In this document: one piece after another, positions 1 through 6,049 of the stretch | Numbering within the stretch: position 1 is the stretch's first letter | How the letters are laid out: each line of letters starts with the position of its first letter | Assembly: GCA_003491925.1 (NCBI GenBank) | Contig: DNAU01000305.1 | Span: 243-6,491 of the forward strand | Direction of reading: 5' to 3' | DNA: 6,249 nucleotides | Source: Chloroflexota bacterium | GTDB taxonomy: Bacteria; Chloroflexota; Dormibacteria; Aeolococcales; Aeolococcaceae | Notes under the pieces: generated by a model | The model's input: only the letters and a program-made list of their open reading frames with translations | Told to the model about the DNA's origin: nothing | Databases searched by the model: none | Made by a program: the position numbers and the translations under genes

Positions 1-2330
1 GACTTGTGCTTGACCTCGGTCTTGGACTTGGCCGGGCACACGTCGACGCAGACGCCGCAGCCGGTGCAGTCGTCGGGGGCCACCTGGATGGTCAGCAGAT
101 GACCGGTGAGCTCCTTGGAGCGGAAGGGCTTGGAGAGGAAGCCGGCGGGAGCCGCCTCGACGGCCTCGGCGGCGAAGACCTTCATCCGGATCGCCGCGTG
201 CGGGCAGACGATCGCGCACTTCCCGCAGTCGCTGCAGATGGAGGGATCCCAGATCGGGATCTCGGTGGCGATCGCCCGCTTCTCGAAGCGCGCGGTGCCC
301 GAGGGGAAGCGGCCGTCCGGCGGCATCGCCGAGACCGGCAGCGCCTCGCCCTGGTCGGCGATCAGCCGCGAGGTGACCTCACGCACGAACCGGGATGCGC
401 CGCTGAAGTCGCGGGCGGCCGGCTCGGCGACGGTCCGGGAGGCCCCGGCCGGCGGCATCACCCTGGTCAGCCCGGCGAGCGCGGAGTCGATGGCGGCGAT
501 GTTCTGATCGACCACCGCCTGGCCGCGCCGGCCGTAGGTCTTGACCACCGCGCCCTTGATGTCGGCGATGGCCTGGTCCACGGGCAGGACCTTGGAGAGG
601 GCGAAGAAGCAGACCTGCATCACGGTGTTGATGCGGGTGCCGAGGTTGGCCTCAGAAGCGATGCGCTGGGCGTCGACCACCCAGAGCTCGACCTGCTTCT
701 CGACGATCTCGCGCCGCACCGCGCCCGGCAGAGCCTCCCAGACCTGGTCGGCCGGGTGCGGGGAGTTGAGCAGGAAGACCGCCCCCGGCTTGGCCCACTC
801 CAGCACGTTGACCCGCTCCAGCAGCCCGTGCTCGTGGCAGGCCACGAAGTCGGCCGCGGTGATCAGGTAGGTGGAGCGGATCGGCTGGGGCCCGAAGCGG
901 AGGTGCGAGACGGTCATCGAGCCCGACTTCTTGGAGTCGTAGACGAAGTAGCCCTGGACGTTCGCGCCGGTCCCGTCCGAGATGATCTTGGCGCTGTTCT
1001 TGTTGGCACCCACGGTGCCGTCGGCGCCGAGCCCGAAGAAGACCGCCTGCAGCTCCCCCTCCGGCCGCGGGGGCGCGAAGGTGGGGTCCCAGGCCAGGCT
1101 GGAGAGGCTCACGTCATCGGTCACCCCGACCACGAAGTGGCGGCGCGGCCGGGCCGAGCCCAGCTCGTCGAACACCGCCTTGGCCATCCCCGGGGTGAAC
1201 TCCTTGGAGGAGAGCCCGTAACGTCCGCCGACGACCAGCGGGGCGGCGGCGAACGGCGGCTCGTCGGTCTCCATGGCCTCGTCGATGGCGGCGCGCACGT
1301 CGAGGTAGAGGGGCTCGCCAACGCCGCCCGGCTCCTTGGTCCGGTCCAGGACGGCGATGCTCTTCACCGTGCGGGGCAGGGCCGCGACCAGCTCGGCGCT
1401 GGGGAAGGGACGGTAGAGGTGCAGCTTGAGCATCCCGACCTTCTCGCCGCGCGCCCTGAGGACTTCGACCGTCTCCTCGACGGCACCGCATCCCGAGCCC
1501 ATCAGCACCACCACGCGCTCGGCGTCGGGGGCACCCGTGTACTCCACCAGGCTGTAGCGGCGCCCGGTGAGGCGGGCCAGCTCGTCCATGGCGCGGGCGA
1601 CGATGGCGGGAACCTCACGGTAGAACGGGGTGTTCGCCTCGCGGCCCTGGAAGAAGACGTCGGGGTTCTGGGCGGTCCCGCGCACGTCGGGGTGATCGGG
1701 GCTCATCCCCCGCAGCCGGATCTCCTCGATCGCCCGGCTGTCGATCATGGCGACCATCACCTCGGGCTCCAGCGGGGTCACCGAGCCGAGCTCGTGCGAG
1801 GTGCGGAAGCCGTCGAAGAAGTGCAGGAAGGGCACGCGCGAGGTGAGGGTCGCGGAGTGCGCCACCAGGGCGAGGTCGTGGGCCTCCTGGACGGTGGCCG
1901 AGGAGAGCATGGCCCAGCCGGCGGAGCGCACCGCCATCACGTCGGAGTGGTCACCGAAGATGGAGAGGGCGTGGGTGGCCACGCTCCGCGCGGCCACGTG
2001 GATCACCGCGGGCAGCAGCTCGCCGGCGATCTTGTACATGTTGGGGACCATCAGCAGCAGCCCCTGCGAGGCCGTGAAGGTGGTCGCCAGCGTGCCCTTC
2101 TGGAGGACGCCGTGAAGAGCCCCAGCCGCACCCGCCTCGGACTGCATCTCGACGATGTCGGGGACCTCGCCGAAGAGGTTCGGCACCCCGGCGGCGGCCC
2201 AGTCGTCGGCGTGCTCGCCCATCGGCGAGGACGGGGTTATCGGGTAGAGGGAGATGACCTCGGAGAGGGCGTACGCCACTTTGGCTGCCGCCTCGTTGCC
2301 GTCGATGCAGATGCGCGCGGATTTGGACAA
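1..2330 (-). CDS. nifJ: Pyruvate:ferredoxin (flavodoxin) oxidoreductase, N-terminal 776 codons (3' end beyond window)
   Basis: This enzyme converts pyruvate and CoA to acetyl-CoA and CO2 in the cytoplasm and passes electrons to ferredoxin or flavodoxin. The minus strand is open from a TTG at 2330 to the left edge. Residues 29-35 read YPITPSS, with E65 in MQSEAGAAG and R115 in HVAARS; these match the thiamine-site residues of the pyrimidine-binding domain I (T31, E64, R114 in Desulfovibrio africanus PFOR). A transketolase-C-like domain II follows from about 256, with LDRTKEPG near 328-335. Domain III starts near 430 (FFGLGADGTVGANK, 431-444). The ferredoxin-like domain carries C699, C702, C705, C709 and C755, C758, C761, C765, two complete [4Fe-4S] motifs. 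Family members are about 1,170-1,230 residues, so domains VI-VII, with the diphosphate-binding half of the thiamine site, are off the window. TTG is the only sensible start: an in-frame TGA lies four codons upstream and the next candidate is residue 18. The gene diverges from the flavin oxidoreductase. Confidence 0.97.
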   Translation of the reverse strand, partial: MSKSARICIDGNEAAAKVAYALSEVISLYPITPSSPMGEHADDWAAAGVPNLFGEVPDIVEMQSEAGAAGALHGVLQKGTLATTFTASQGLLLMVPNMYKIAGELLPAVIHVAARSVATHALSIFGDHSDVMAVRSAGWAMLSSATVQEAHDLALVAHSATLTSRVPFLHFFDGFRTSHELGSVTPLEPEVMVAMIDSRAIEEIRLRGMSPDHPDVRGTAQNPDVFFQGREANTPFYREVPAIVARAMDELARLTGRRYSLVEYTGAPDAERVVVLMGSGCGAVEETVEVLRARGEKVGMLKLHLYRPFPSAELVAALPRTVKSIAVLDRTKEPGGVGEPLYLDVRAAIDEAMETDEPPFAAAPLVVGGRYGLSSKEFTPGMAKAVFDELGSARPRRHFVVGVTDDVSLSSLAWDPTFAPPRPEGELQAVFFGLGADGTVGANKNSAKIISDGTGANVQGYFVYDSKKSGSMTVSHLRFGPQPIRSTYLITAADFVACHEHGLLERVNVLEWAKPGAVFLLNSPHPADQVWEALPGAVRREIVEKQVELWVVDAQRIASEANLGTRINTVMQVCFFALSKVLPVDQAIADIKGAVVKTYGRRGQAVVDQNIAAIDSALAGLTRVMPPAGASRTVAEPAARDFSGASRFVREVTSRLIADQGEALPVSAMPPDGRFPSGTARFEKRAIATEIPIWDPSICSDCGKCAIVCPHAAIRMKVFAAEAVEAAPAGFLSKPFRSKELTGHLLTIQVAPDDCTGCGVCVDVCPAKSKTEVKHK

Positions 2331-2339
2331 CGGTTGACG

Positions 2340-2347
2340 TCACCTCC
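2340..2347 (-). promoter_or_regulatory. Ribosome-binding site of nifJ
   Basis: On the minus strand GGAGGTGA (2347 down to 2340) is complementary to eight bases of the usual 16S anti-Shine-Dalgarno tail. It ends nine bases before the TTG at 2330. Its last three bases, TGA, are the in-frame stop that rules out any earlier start. It also overlaps the 8-base palindrome TGACGTCA at 2335-2342. The strong site supports the rare TTG start. Confidence 0.8.
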
Positions 2348-2419
2348 AAGGCACGGGCCGCCGTGGGAGCGACCCTGGTGCAAGGGTTCCTGACGGATTC
2401 GATTGAACCAGAACCACGA

Positions 2420-2457
2420 CCGCGGCAACAGGGTCGAGAGACGTGACTTGCCGCGGA
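2420..2457. repeat. 9-base perfect inverted repeat upstream of nifJ
   Basis: CCGCGGCAA at 2420-2428 and TTGCCGCGG at 2449-2457 are exact reverse complements separated by 20 bases. The repeat lies 90-127 bases upstream of the nifJ start. It could be a two-site operator (29 bases centre to centre, near three helical turns) or an RNA hairpin in a nifJ leader. There is no U tract, so it does not look like an intrinsic terminator. The symmetry is seen directly; the function is inferred. Confidence 0.45.
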
Positions 2458-2474
2458 CCAAAGGTCATCCCACA

Positions 2475-2490
2475 CTGTGCGACCGCACAG
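2475..2490. promoter_or_regulatory. 16-base dyad, candidate operator
   Basis: CTGTGCGACCGCACAG is a perfect dyad with two 7-base arms around a 2-base centre. The half-site geometry suits a dimeric helix-turn-helix regulator. It contains TGTG-N6-CACA, which resembles CRP/FNR sites but has a spacer two bases shorter than the CRP consensus TGTG-N8-CACA, so I do not call it a CRP site. It lies about 145 bases upstream of nifJ and 169 bases upstream of the plus-strand gene. Confidence 0.45.
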
Positions 2491-2585
2491 ATATGGGGAC
2501 ACAGGGCCTGCACATGCATGGGCCGAAATCCCCGCCGCAACAAGGGTATTTTGGACGTCCTGGTCCTGCGGAGAGGAGGGACATG

Positions 2586-2614
2586 GCCCTGGGAGTCAGG
2601 GCGGGTTGGCCCGC
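2586..2614 (+). promoter_or_regulatory. Two overlapping GC hairpins in the probable leader of the flavin oxidoreductase gene
   Basis: GCCCTG (2586-2591) pairs with CAGGGC (2597-2602) across a 5-base loop, and GCGGG (2601-2605) pairs with CCCGC (2610-2614) across TTGG. The two share bases 2601-2602, so they compete in their outermost pair. They may structure the 5' leader. In GC-rich DNA short stems of this kind also arise by chance. Confidence 0.25.
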
Positions 2615-2620
2615 GTTGCC

Positions 2621-2633
2621 GATGCATTGCATC
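2621..2633. promoter_or_regulatory. 13-base dyad just upstream of the flavin oxidoreductase start
   Basis: GATGCATTGCATC is two perfect 6-base arms around a single central T. It ends 25 bases before the ATG at 2659, a position where a bound protein could block transcription or where an RNA stem could affect initiation. ATGCAT also occurs at 2514-2519, inside CATGCATG. It is relatively AT-rich for this genome, which makes the symmetry less likely to be a by-product of composition. Confidence 0.4.
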
Positions 2634-2658
2634 AGACGAGACGGGAAGATTGGCCGAG

Positions 2659-4128
2659 ATGGCCACAGTGAGCAACGAGCCCCCGAGCCGGCACGGCTGG
2701 CTGCACCAGATCCGGATCATCCAGGGTGGGATGGGAGTCGCCATCTCCGGCTGGCGGCTCGCCCGTGCCGTCGCCGCGCACCGTGGCTGCATGGGGGTCG
2801 TCTCGGGCACCGCCCTCGACAGCGTGGTGGCGCGCCGCCTCCAGGACGGCGACAAGGGCGGGCATCTGCGCCGTGCGATCGAGGCGTTCCCCGACCAGGG
2901 GGTCGCCGGACGTGTGCTGGACCGCTTCTTCGTGCCGTTGGGGAAGCGGCCGGGGACCCCCTACCGCCGCGTGGGGATGCAGAGCCACGTGGACCGGCCC
3001 CTGGTGCGCGACCTCACCGTGCTGGCGGCATTCGTGGAGGTGGTCCTGGCCCGCGAGGGGCATCGGGGCCGGGTGGGGATCAACCTCATGACCAAGCTCC
3101 GGCCGCCCACGCTGCCCACGCTCTACGGCGCCATGCTCGCCGGAGTCGACTGCATCCTGATGGGCGCGGGCATCCCCCGCGAGATCCCCGGCGTCCTCGA
3201 CGCCTTCGCCGAGGGCCGGGAGGCGGGCATGCACCTCATCGACGGTGCCGCGCCGGAGCAGGCCGTGCCGATGCTGAGGTTCGACCCGGCCGGGGTCGGG
3301 TACGGCGCCGCCCGGCTCCCCCGCCCCGCCTTCCTCCCCATCATCTCCGCGGACTCGCTGGCGGTGATGCTGATCCGGCGCGCCACCGGCAGCGTCGAGG
3401 GGTTCGTGGTCGAGGGCCCGCTGGCCGGCGGTCACAACGCGCCCCCCCGTGGCCGGACGGTGCTCGACGAGACCGGCCAGCCGGTGTACGGCGAGCGCGA
3501 CCAGGTGGACACCGCGCGCATGGCCGCCCTGGGGCTGCCATTCTGGCTGGCCGGCGGCACCGGCTCGCCCGAGGGGCTGGCCGAGGCCCGGGCGGCGGGG
3601 GCCACCGGCATCCAGCTGGGGACGCTCTTCGCCTACGCGCGCGAGTCGGGCATGGACCCGGCCCTGCGCACCCGGGTTCTCCAGGCCGTCCACGAGGGCG
3701 GTGGCGAGGTCCGCACCGACCCCCGCGCCTCCTCGTCGGGATACCCCTTCAAGGTGGTGCAGGTCGAGGGCAGCGTCTCGACGCCCGATGTGTATGCGGC
3801 CCGGCCCCGGGTCTGCGACAACGGCTACCTGCGCGAGCCGGTGGCGCTGGGGGGGGGCGTCACCTACCGCTGCGCCGCCGAGCCGCTGGCGGCCTACGTC
3901 GCCAAGGGCGGGGCGGCGGAGGACGCCGCCGAGCGGCGCTGCCTCTGCAACGGCCTGCTGGCCACCGCCGGCCACCCCCAGGTGCAGAAGGACGGGACGG
4001 TGGAGCCGCCGATCGTCACCAGCGGCGACGACCTGGCCCGTCTGGCCACCCTGCTCCCGCCGGGTCGCGACGACTACGGCGCCGACGACGTCATCCGCTA
4101 CCTGACCGGGGCCGCCGCCGGCCTGTAG
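2659..4128 (+). CDS. FMN-dependent TIM-barrel oxidoreductase, nitronate monooxygenase/2-nitropropane dioxygenase family
   Basis: This 489-residue cytoplasmic flavoenzyme belongs to the COG2070 group, which includes nitronate monooxygenases and is related to the FabK enoyl-ACP reductases. The start of the barrel reads RIIQGGMG (19-26). EGPLAGGHNAP contains H259, at the position of the family's catalytic histidine. WLAGGTGSPEG (296-306) and IQLGTLF (318-324) form the FMN phosphate site. Classical members are about 310-370 residues. This one continues with a C-terminal extension that contains RVCDNGYLREP (C386), YRCAAEP (C405), RRCLCNGL (C428, C430) and EPPIVTSGDDLARL. From memory, this long architecture also exists in other bacteria annotated as nitronate monooxygenase, with unknown substrate. 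I chose ATG 2659, ten bases after a weak GGGAAG (2643-2648), because upstream in-frame sequence is leader-like. TTG 2650 and GTG 2668 are alternatives. Nine consecutive G at 3849-3857 lie in frame. The family is firm; the substrate is not known. Confidence 0.88.
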   Translation: MATVSNEPPSRHGWLHQIRIIQGGMGVAISGWRLARAVAAHRGCMGVVSGTALDSVVARRLQDGDKGGHLRRAIEAFPDQGVAGRVLDRFFVPLGKRPGTPYRRVGMQSHVDRPLVRDLTVLAAFVEVVLAREGHRGRVGINLMTKLRPPTLPTLYGAMLAGVDCILMGAGIPREIPGVLDAFAEGREAGMHLIDGAAPEQAVPMLRFDPAGVGYGAARLPRPAFLPIISADSLAVMLIRRATGSVEGFVVEGPLAGGHNAPPRGRTVLDETGQPVYGERDQVDTARMAALGLPFWLAGGTGSPEGLAEARAAGATGIQLGTLFAYARESGMDPALRTRVLQAVHEGGGEVRTDPRASSSGYPFKVVQVEGSVSTPDVYAARPRVCDNGYLREPVALGGGVTYRCAAEPLAAYVAKGGAAEDAAERRCLCNGLLATAGHPQVQKDGTVEPPIVTSGDDLARLATLLPPGRDDYGADDVIRYLTGAAAGL

Positions 4129-4193
4129 CAGGGTGCTGAGCCACCGGCGAGGATGGGGGCGTCAGGACCGTCGGGAGCTCCTCAGCACCCTGC
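4128..4193 (+). terminator. 13-base perfect stem with 40-base loop after the flavin oxidoreductase
   Basis: GCAGGGTGCTGAG (4128-4140, starting on the last base of the stop codon) is exactly complementary to CTCAGCACCCTGC (4181-4193). The position directly after a gene suits a transcript-end hairpin. However, the loop is long and no U tract follows, so it may be a factor-dependent or 3'-stabilising structure, or part of a control element for the downstream gene. The pairing is seen directly; the terminator role is inferred. Confidence 0.45.
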
Positions 4194-4238
4194 ATAGCCC
4201 GGACACCGCGCCCGGCAGCCCGGCCTCCCTATCCTCGC
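4147..4238 (+). repeat. Second inverted repeat interleaved with the first
   Basis: GCGAGGATGGGGG (4147-4159) can pair with TCCCTATCCTCGC (4226-4238) as a 13-base stem with two G-U pairs; the first eight base pairs are perfect. Its 5' arm sits inside the loop of the 4128-4193 stem and its 3' arm lies outside, the topology of an H-type pseudoknot. The 3' arm also holds the -10-like TATCCT. As DNA it is an imperfect dyad with arms 66 bases apart. Confidence 0.35.
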
Positions 4239-4242
4239 AGGG
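4230..4242 (+). promoter_or_regulatory. Candidate -10 element giving a leaderless transcript of the channel-like gene
   Basis: TATCCT at 4230-4235 fits the TAnnnT -10 pattern of high-GC bacteria. It is followed by six bases and then the GTG at 4242, so transcription would begin at or next to the start codon. That spacing is the known signature of leaderless mRNAs in actinobacteria. No clear Shine-Dalgarno sequence precedes GTG 4242, which is consistent. No good -35 is visible about 17 bases upstream. Confidence 0.4.
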
Positions 4243-5447
4243 TGGCCGCCGTGAGCTGGGCCGGCTTCGCCGCCGGGATCGCCATCCTGCTGCTCACCGC
4301 CAGCAGCGTGCTGGGGACGCTGATCGTCCCCCGGGCCTCCGCGCCCCGGCTGACCGTGCTCATCACCGGGTCGGTGCATCGGGCCTTCCTGCTGATCACC
4401 GACCGGGTCGACGACTACCGCGCCCGCGACCGCATCGAGGCGCTCAACGGGCCGGCGCTGCTCATCTCCCTGCTCGGCGCCTGGGTCGCCCTCGTCTTCC
4501 TCAGCTTCGCGCTGCTCTTCTGGCCCTTCGTCTCCAGCTTCGGCAGCGCCCTGGAGATGACCGGCTCCTCGATGTTCACCCTGGGCTTCATCCTCCCCCG
4601 GGGTGCGGCACCGGTGGCGCTCGCCTTCCTGTGCGCCATGAGCGGGCTGGTGATCGTCGCCCTCCAGATCGCCTACCTCCCCACGCTCTATGCCGCGTTC
4701 AACCGCCGCGAGACGCTCGTGACCATGCTCGAGTTCCTGGGGGGAGTGCCCGCCTGGGGCCCGGAGGTGCTGATCCGCCATGAGCTGATCGACAACAAGG
4801 AGCGGCTCGGGTGGTTCTACGAGCGCTGGACGGAGTGGGCCGCCGATGTCTCGGAGTCCCACACGACCTACCCTCAGCTCCTCTACTTCCGCTCCCCCAA
4901 GGCCCTCCGCTCCTGGGTGGTCGGCCTGCTGGCGGTGATGGATGCGGCGGCGCTCCACCTCAGCCTCTCGCCGATCACGGCACCGGCGTCGGCCCGCCCG
5001 CTCCTGCGCATGGGCTATGTGGCCCTCCGCGAGCTGGCCGGGACGCTCGGGATCGCGGTCGATCCCGACCCCGACCCCGCCGATCCGATCGAGCTCACCC
5101 GGGACGAGTTCGATGACGCGGTCGGCCGGCTCGTGTCGGTCGGCTGGAAGCTCGAGAGAGACCAGGACCAGGCCTGGAAGCACTTCCATGGGTGGCGGGT
5201 CAACTACGAGGCCGCCGCCTACGGGCTCGCCCTCCGCCTCGACGCCCCGCCCGCCCTCTGGTCAGGGCCGCGTCGCAGGGGACGCGACGAGGTGATCAGC
5301 CCCCTCCGGCCCTCCCATCGGGTCCCCCTGGAGGGTGAGAAGGCGAAGCTGCTGCAGGCCAGCGCCAAGCGCCGGGCGGCGCGACGAGCGGCCGAGCACG
5401 CGCTCCGCGCCCACCACGACGGAGAGCAGGAGACCGCCGAGCCGTAG
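4242..5447 (+). CDS. Potassium-channel-like membrane protein with a large cytoplasmic domain
   Basis: This 401-residue inner-membrane protein has one hydrophobic segment at about 6-29 (AAGIAILLLTASSVLGTLIV), a second at about 71-94, and a third at about 120-151. Between the last two lies a pore-loop-like stretch, SFGSALEMTGSSMFTLGF (99-116). The helix-loop-helix order and the T-L-G-F at 113-116 recall the K+ channel filter TVGYG, but the second glycine and the acidic residue after it are replaced (I117, L118). The third helix is followed by YAAFNRRE and about 245 soluble residues. These include SESHTTYPQLLYFRSP, a short acidic DPDPDPADP linker and a basic, alanine-rich tail. From memory, similar proteins in actinobacteria are annotated as 'two pore domain potassium channel family', with no proven transport. 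GTG 4242 is chosen with a leaderless start in mind; GTG 4251, behind AGGGTGG (4239-4245), is a credible alternative. It follows the previous gene by 113 bases. Confidence 0.75.
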   Translation: MAAVSWAGFAAGIAILLLTASSVLGTLIVPRASAPRLTVLITGSVHRAFLLITDRVDDYRARDRIEALNGPALLISLLGAWVALVFLSFALLFWPFVSSFGSALEMTGSSMFTLGFILPRGAAPVALAFLCAMSGLVIVALQIAYLPTLYAAFNRRETLVTMLEFLGGVPAWGPEVLIRHELIDNKERLGWFYERWTEWAADVSESHTTYPQLLYFRSPKALRSWVVGLLAVMDAAALHLSLSPITAPASARPLLRMGYVALRELAGTLGIAVDPDPDPADPIELTRDEFDDAVGRLVSVGWKLERDQDQAWKHFHGWRVNYEAAAYGLALRLDAPPALWSGPRRRGRDEVISPLRPSHRVPLEGEKAKLLQASAKRRAARRAAEHALRAHHDGEQETAEP

Positions 5448-5535
5448 GAGGGACCGGCCCCGACAAAGGGCGAACGGCCCCATCGGACGGTGACCCTCGC
5501 CCCTATCCCGGGCCGCTGCCGCCGGGGATGCTGCG

Positions 5536-6042
5536 ATGGTGCTGGTTTCCGACTTCGTCCAGATCGATCGACCGTTCGCCGCCGTGAGCGACGAGCTGGT
5601 GGCCGCGGGGCCGGGCTGGCTCGGGGAGTCGCTGGTCGCCGCCTACGCGGAGGGCGAGCAGCTCTCGGTGCGAGTCGCCTCGTCGCTCGGGCCGATCCGG
5701 GTTAGCAAGCGGGTCTGGGCCGAGCTGGGCGAGATGACCGTGAAACCCGACCGGGTGACCCAGCCGCTGCGCTGGCGGGCGGCCGGGGCGACCGGCCTCT
5801 TCCCCGCGATGGTGGCCGACCTGGAGTTCGCCCCGATGGGGACCGCCATGACCGCGATCAGCTTCATGGGTCGCTACGTCCCCCCGCTCGGGCCGCTGGG
5901 ACGGGAGGTGGATCGGATGCTCCTTCACCGCCTGGCTCAGGCCAGCGTGCGGGCGCTGCTCGGGATGGTCGTCGAAAGGCTTGCGGCGGACCCCGAGAAA
6001 CCGCTGCTGCCGATCGGCAGGGCGTCGCCGGCGGCCGGGTGA
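5536..6042 (+). CDS. Small SRPBCC/START-like domain protein
   Basis: This 168-residue protein has no signal peptide or membrane segment. The layout matches the SRPBCC (polyketide cyclase/START-like) fold: a first strand ending in QIDRPFAAVSDEL (9-21), a run of probable strands through the middle (WRAAGATGLFPAM at 80-92, then DLEFAPMGTAMTAISFMGRY at 95-114), and a long amphipathic C-terminal helix beginning at PPLGPLGREVDRMLLHRL (116-133). The pattern of a strand, GRY, PPLGPLG and a final helix is familiar from small actinobacterial proteins of this superfamily, which bind hydrophobic ligands. No ligand or enzymatic function can be read from it. ATG 5536 has a weak GGGGA (5524-5528) upstream; GTG 5539 is an alternative. 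The 88-base gap before it leaves room for its own promoter. It ends seven bases before the next start, so those two are probably co-transcribed. Confidence 0.65.
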   Translation: MVLVSDFVQIDRPFAAVSDELVAAGPGWLGESLVAAYAEGEQLSVRVASSLGPIRVSKRVWAELGEMTVKPDRVTQPLRWRAAGATGLFPAMVADLEFAPMGTAMTAISFMGRYVPPLGPLGREVDRMLLHRLAQASVRALLGMVVERLAADPEKPLLPIGRASPAAG

Positions 6043-6049
6043 GCGCGGG

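Larger units (their letters stand above)
2331..2658. promoter_or_regulatory. Divergent intergenic control region between nifJ and the flavin oxidoreductase
   Basis: This stretch of 328 bases holds no convincing gene. Open frames cross it on the plus strand, but they lack recognisable protein content and the region is less GC-rich than the flanking genes. It must carry the promoters of both divergent genes. It has an unusual number of dyads: TGACGTCA (2335-2342), a 9-base inverted repeat (2420-2428/2449-2457), a 16-base dyad (2475-2490), CATGCATG (2513-2520), GGACGTCC (2553-2560), two overlapping GC hairpins (2586-2614) and a 13-base dyad (2621-2633). I could not assign -35/-10 pairs with confidence in either direction. 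TTGGAC at 2551-2556 is a possible plus-strand -35, but nothing resembling a -10 follows it at the right distance. Confidence 0.6.

Noticed and set aside
6..2393. A 795-codon open frame on the plus strand, opposite nifJ.
   Set aside because: It is an antisense shadow on the same codon grid as nifJ in very GC-rich DNA. Its composition is rich in Gly, Arg, His, Asp and Val without any recognisable domain, whereas the minus strand gives a full PFOR sequence.
2475..2490. A CRP/FNR binding site.
   Set aside because: The TGTG and CACA half-sites are separated by six bases, not the eight of the CRP consensus, so naming the regulator would be unsupported; kept only as a generic dyad.
2632..3975. A 447-codon minus-strand frame opposite the flavin oxidoreductase.
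   Set aside because: It has shadow composition, no domain and no plausible ribosome-binding site, and it lies entirely antisense to a well-supported gene.
2403..4139. A 578-codon plus-strand frame overlapping the flavin oxidoreductase, including an ATG at 2583 just after AGGAGGG (2574-2580).
   Set aside because: The product is Arg/Gly/Pro/Ala-rich low-complexity sequence, and the Shine-Dalgarno-like run is only about three bases from the ATG, too close to work well. The other frame holds all the family motifs.
5065..5085. Short tandem repeat encoding DPDPDP in the channel-like protein.
   Set aside because: It is only about three units long; it looks like an ordinary acidic linker and not a repeat element.
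5503..5535. TATCCC at 5504-5509 as a promoter for the SRPBCC-like gene, and the GGGCGA/TCGCCC stem (5468-5473/5497-5502) as a terminator.
   Set aside because: The -10 match is poor, no -35 is visible, and a 6-base stem with a 23-base loop and no U tract is within chance expectation for this composition.
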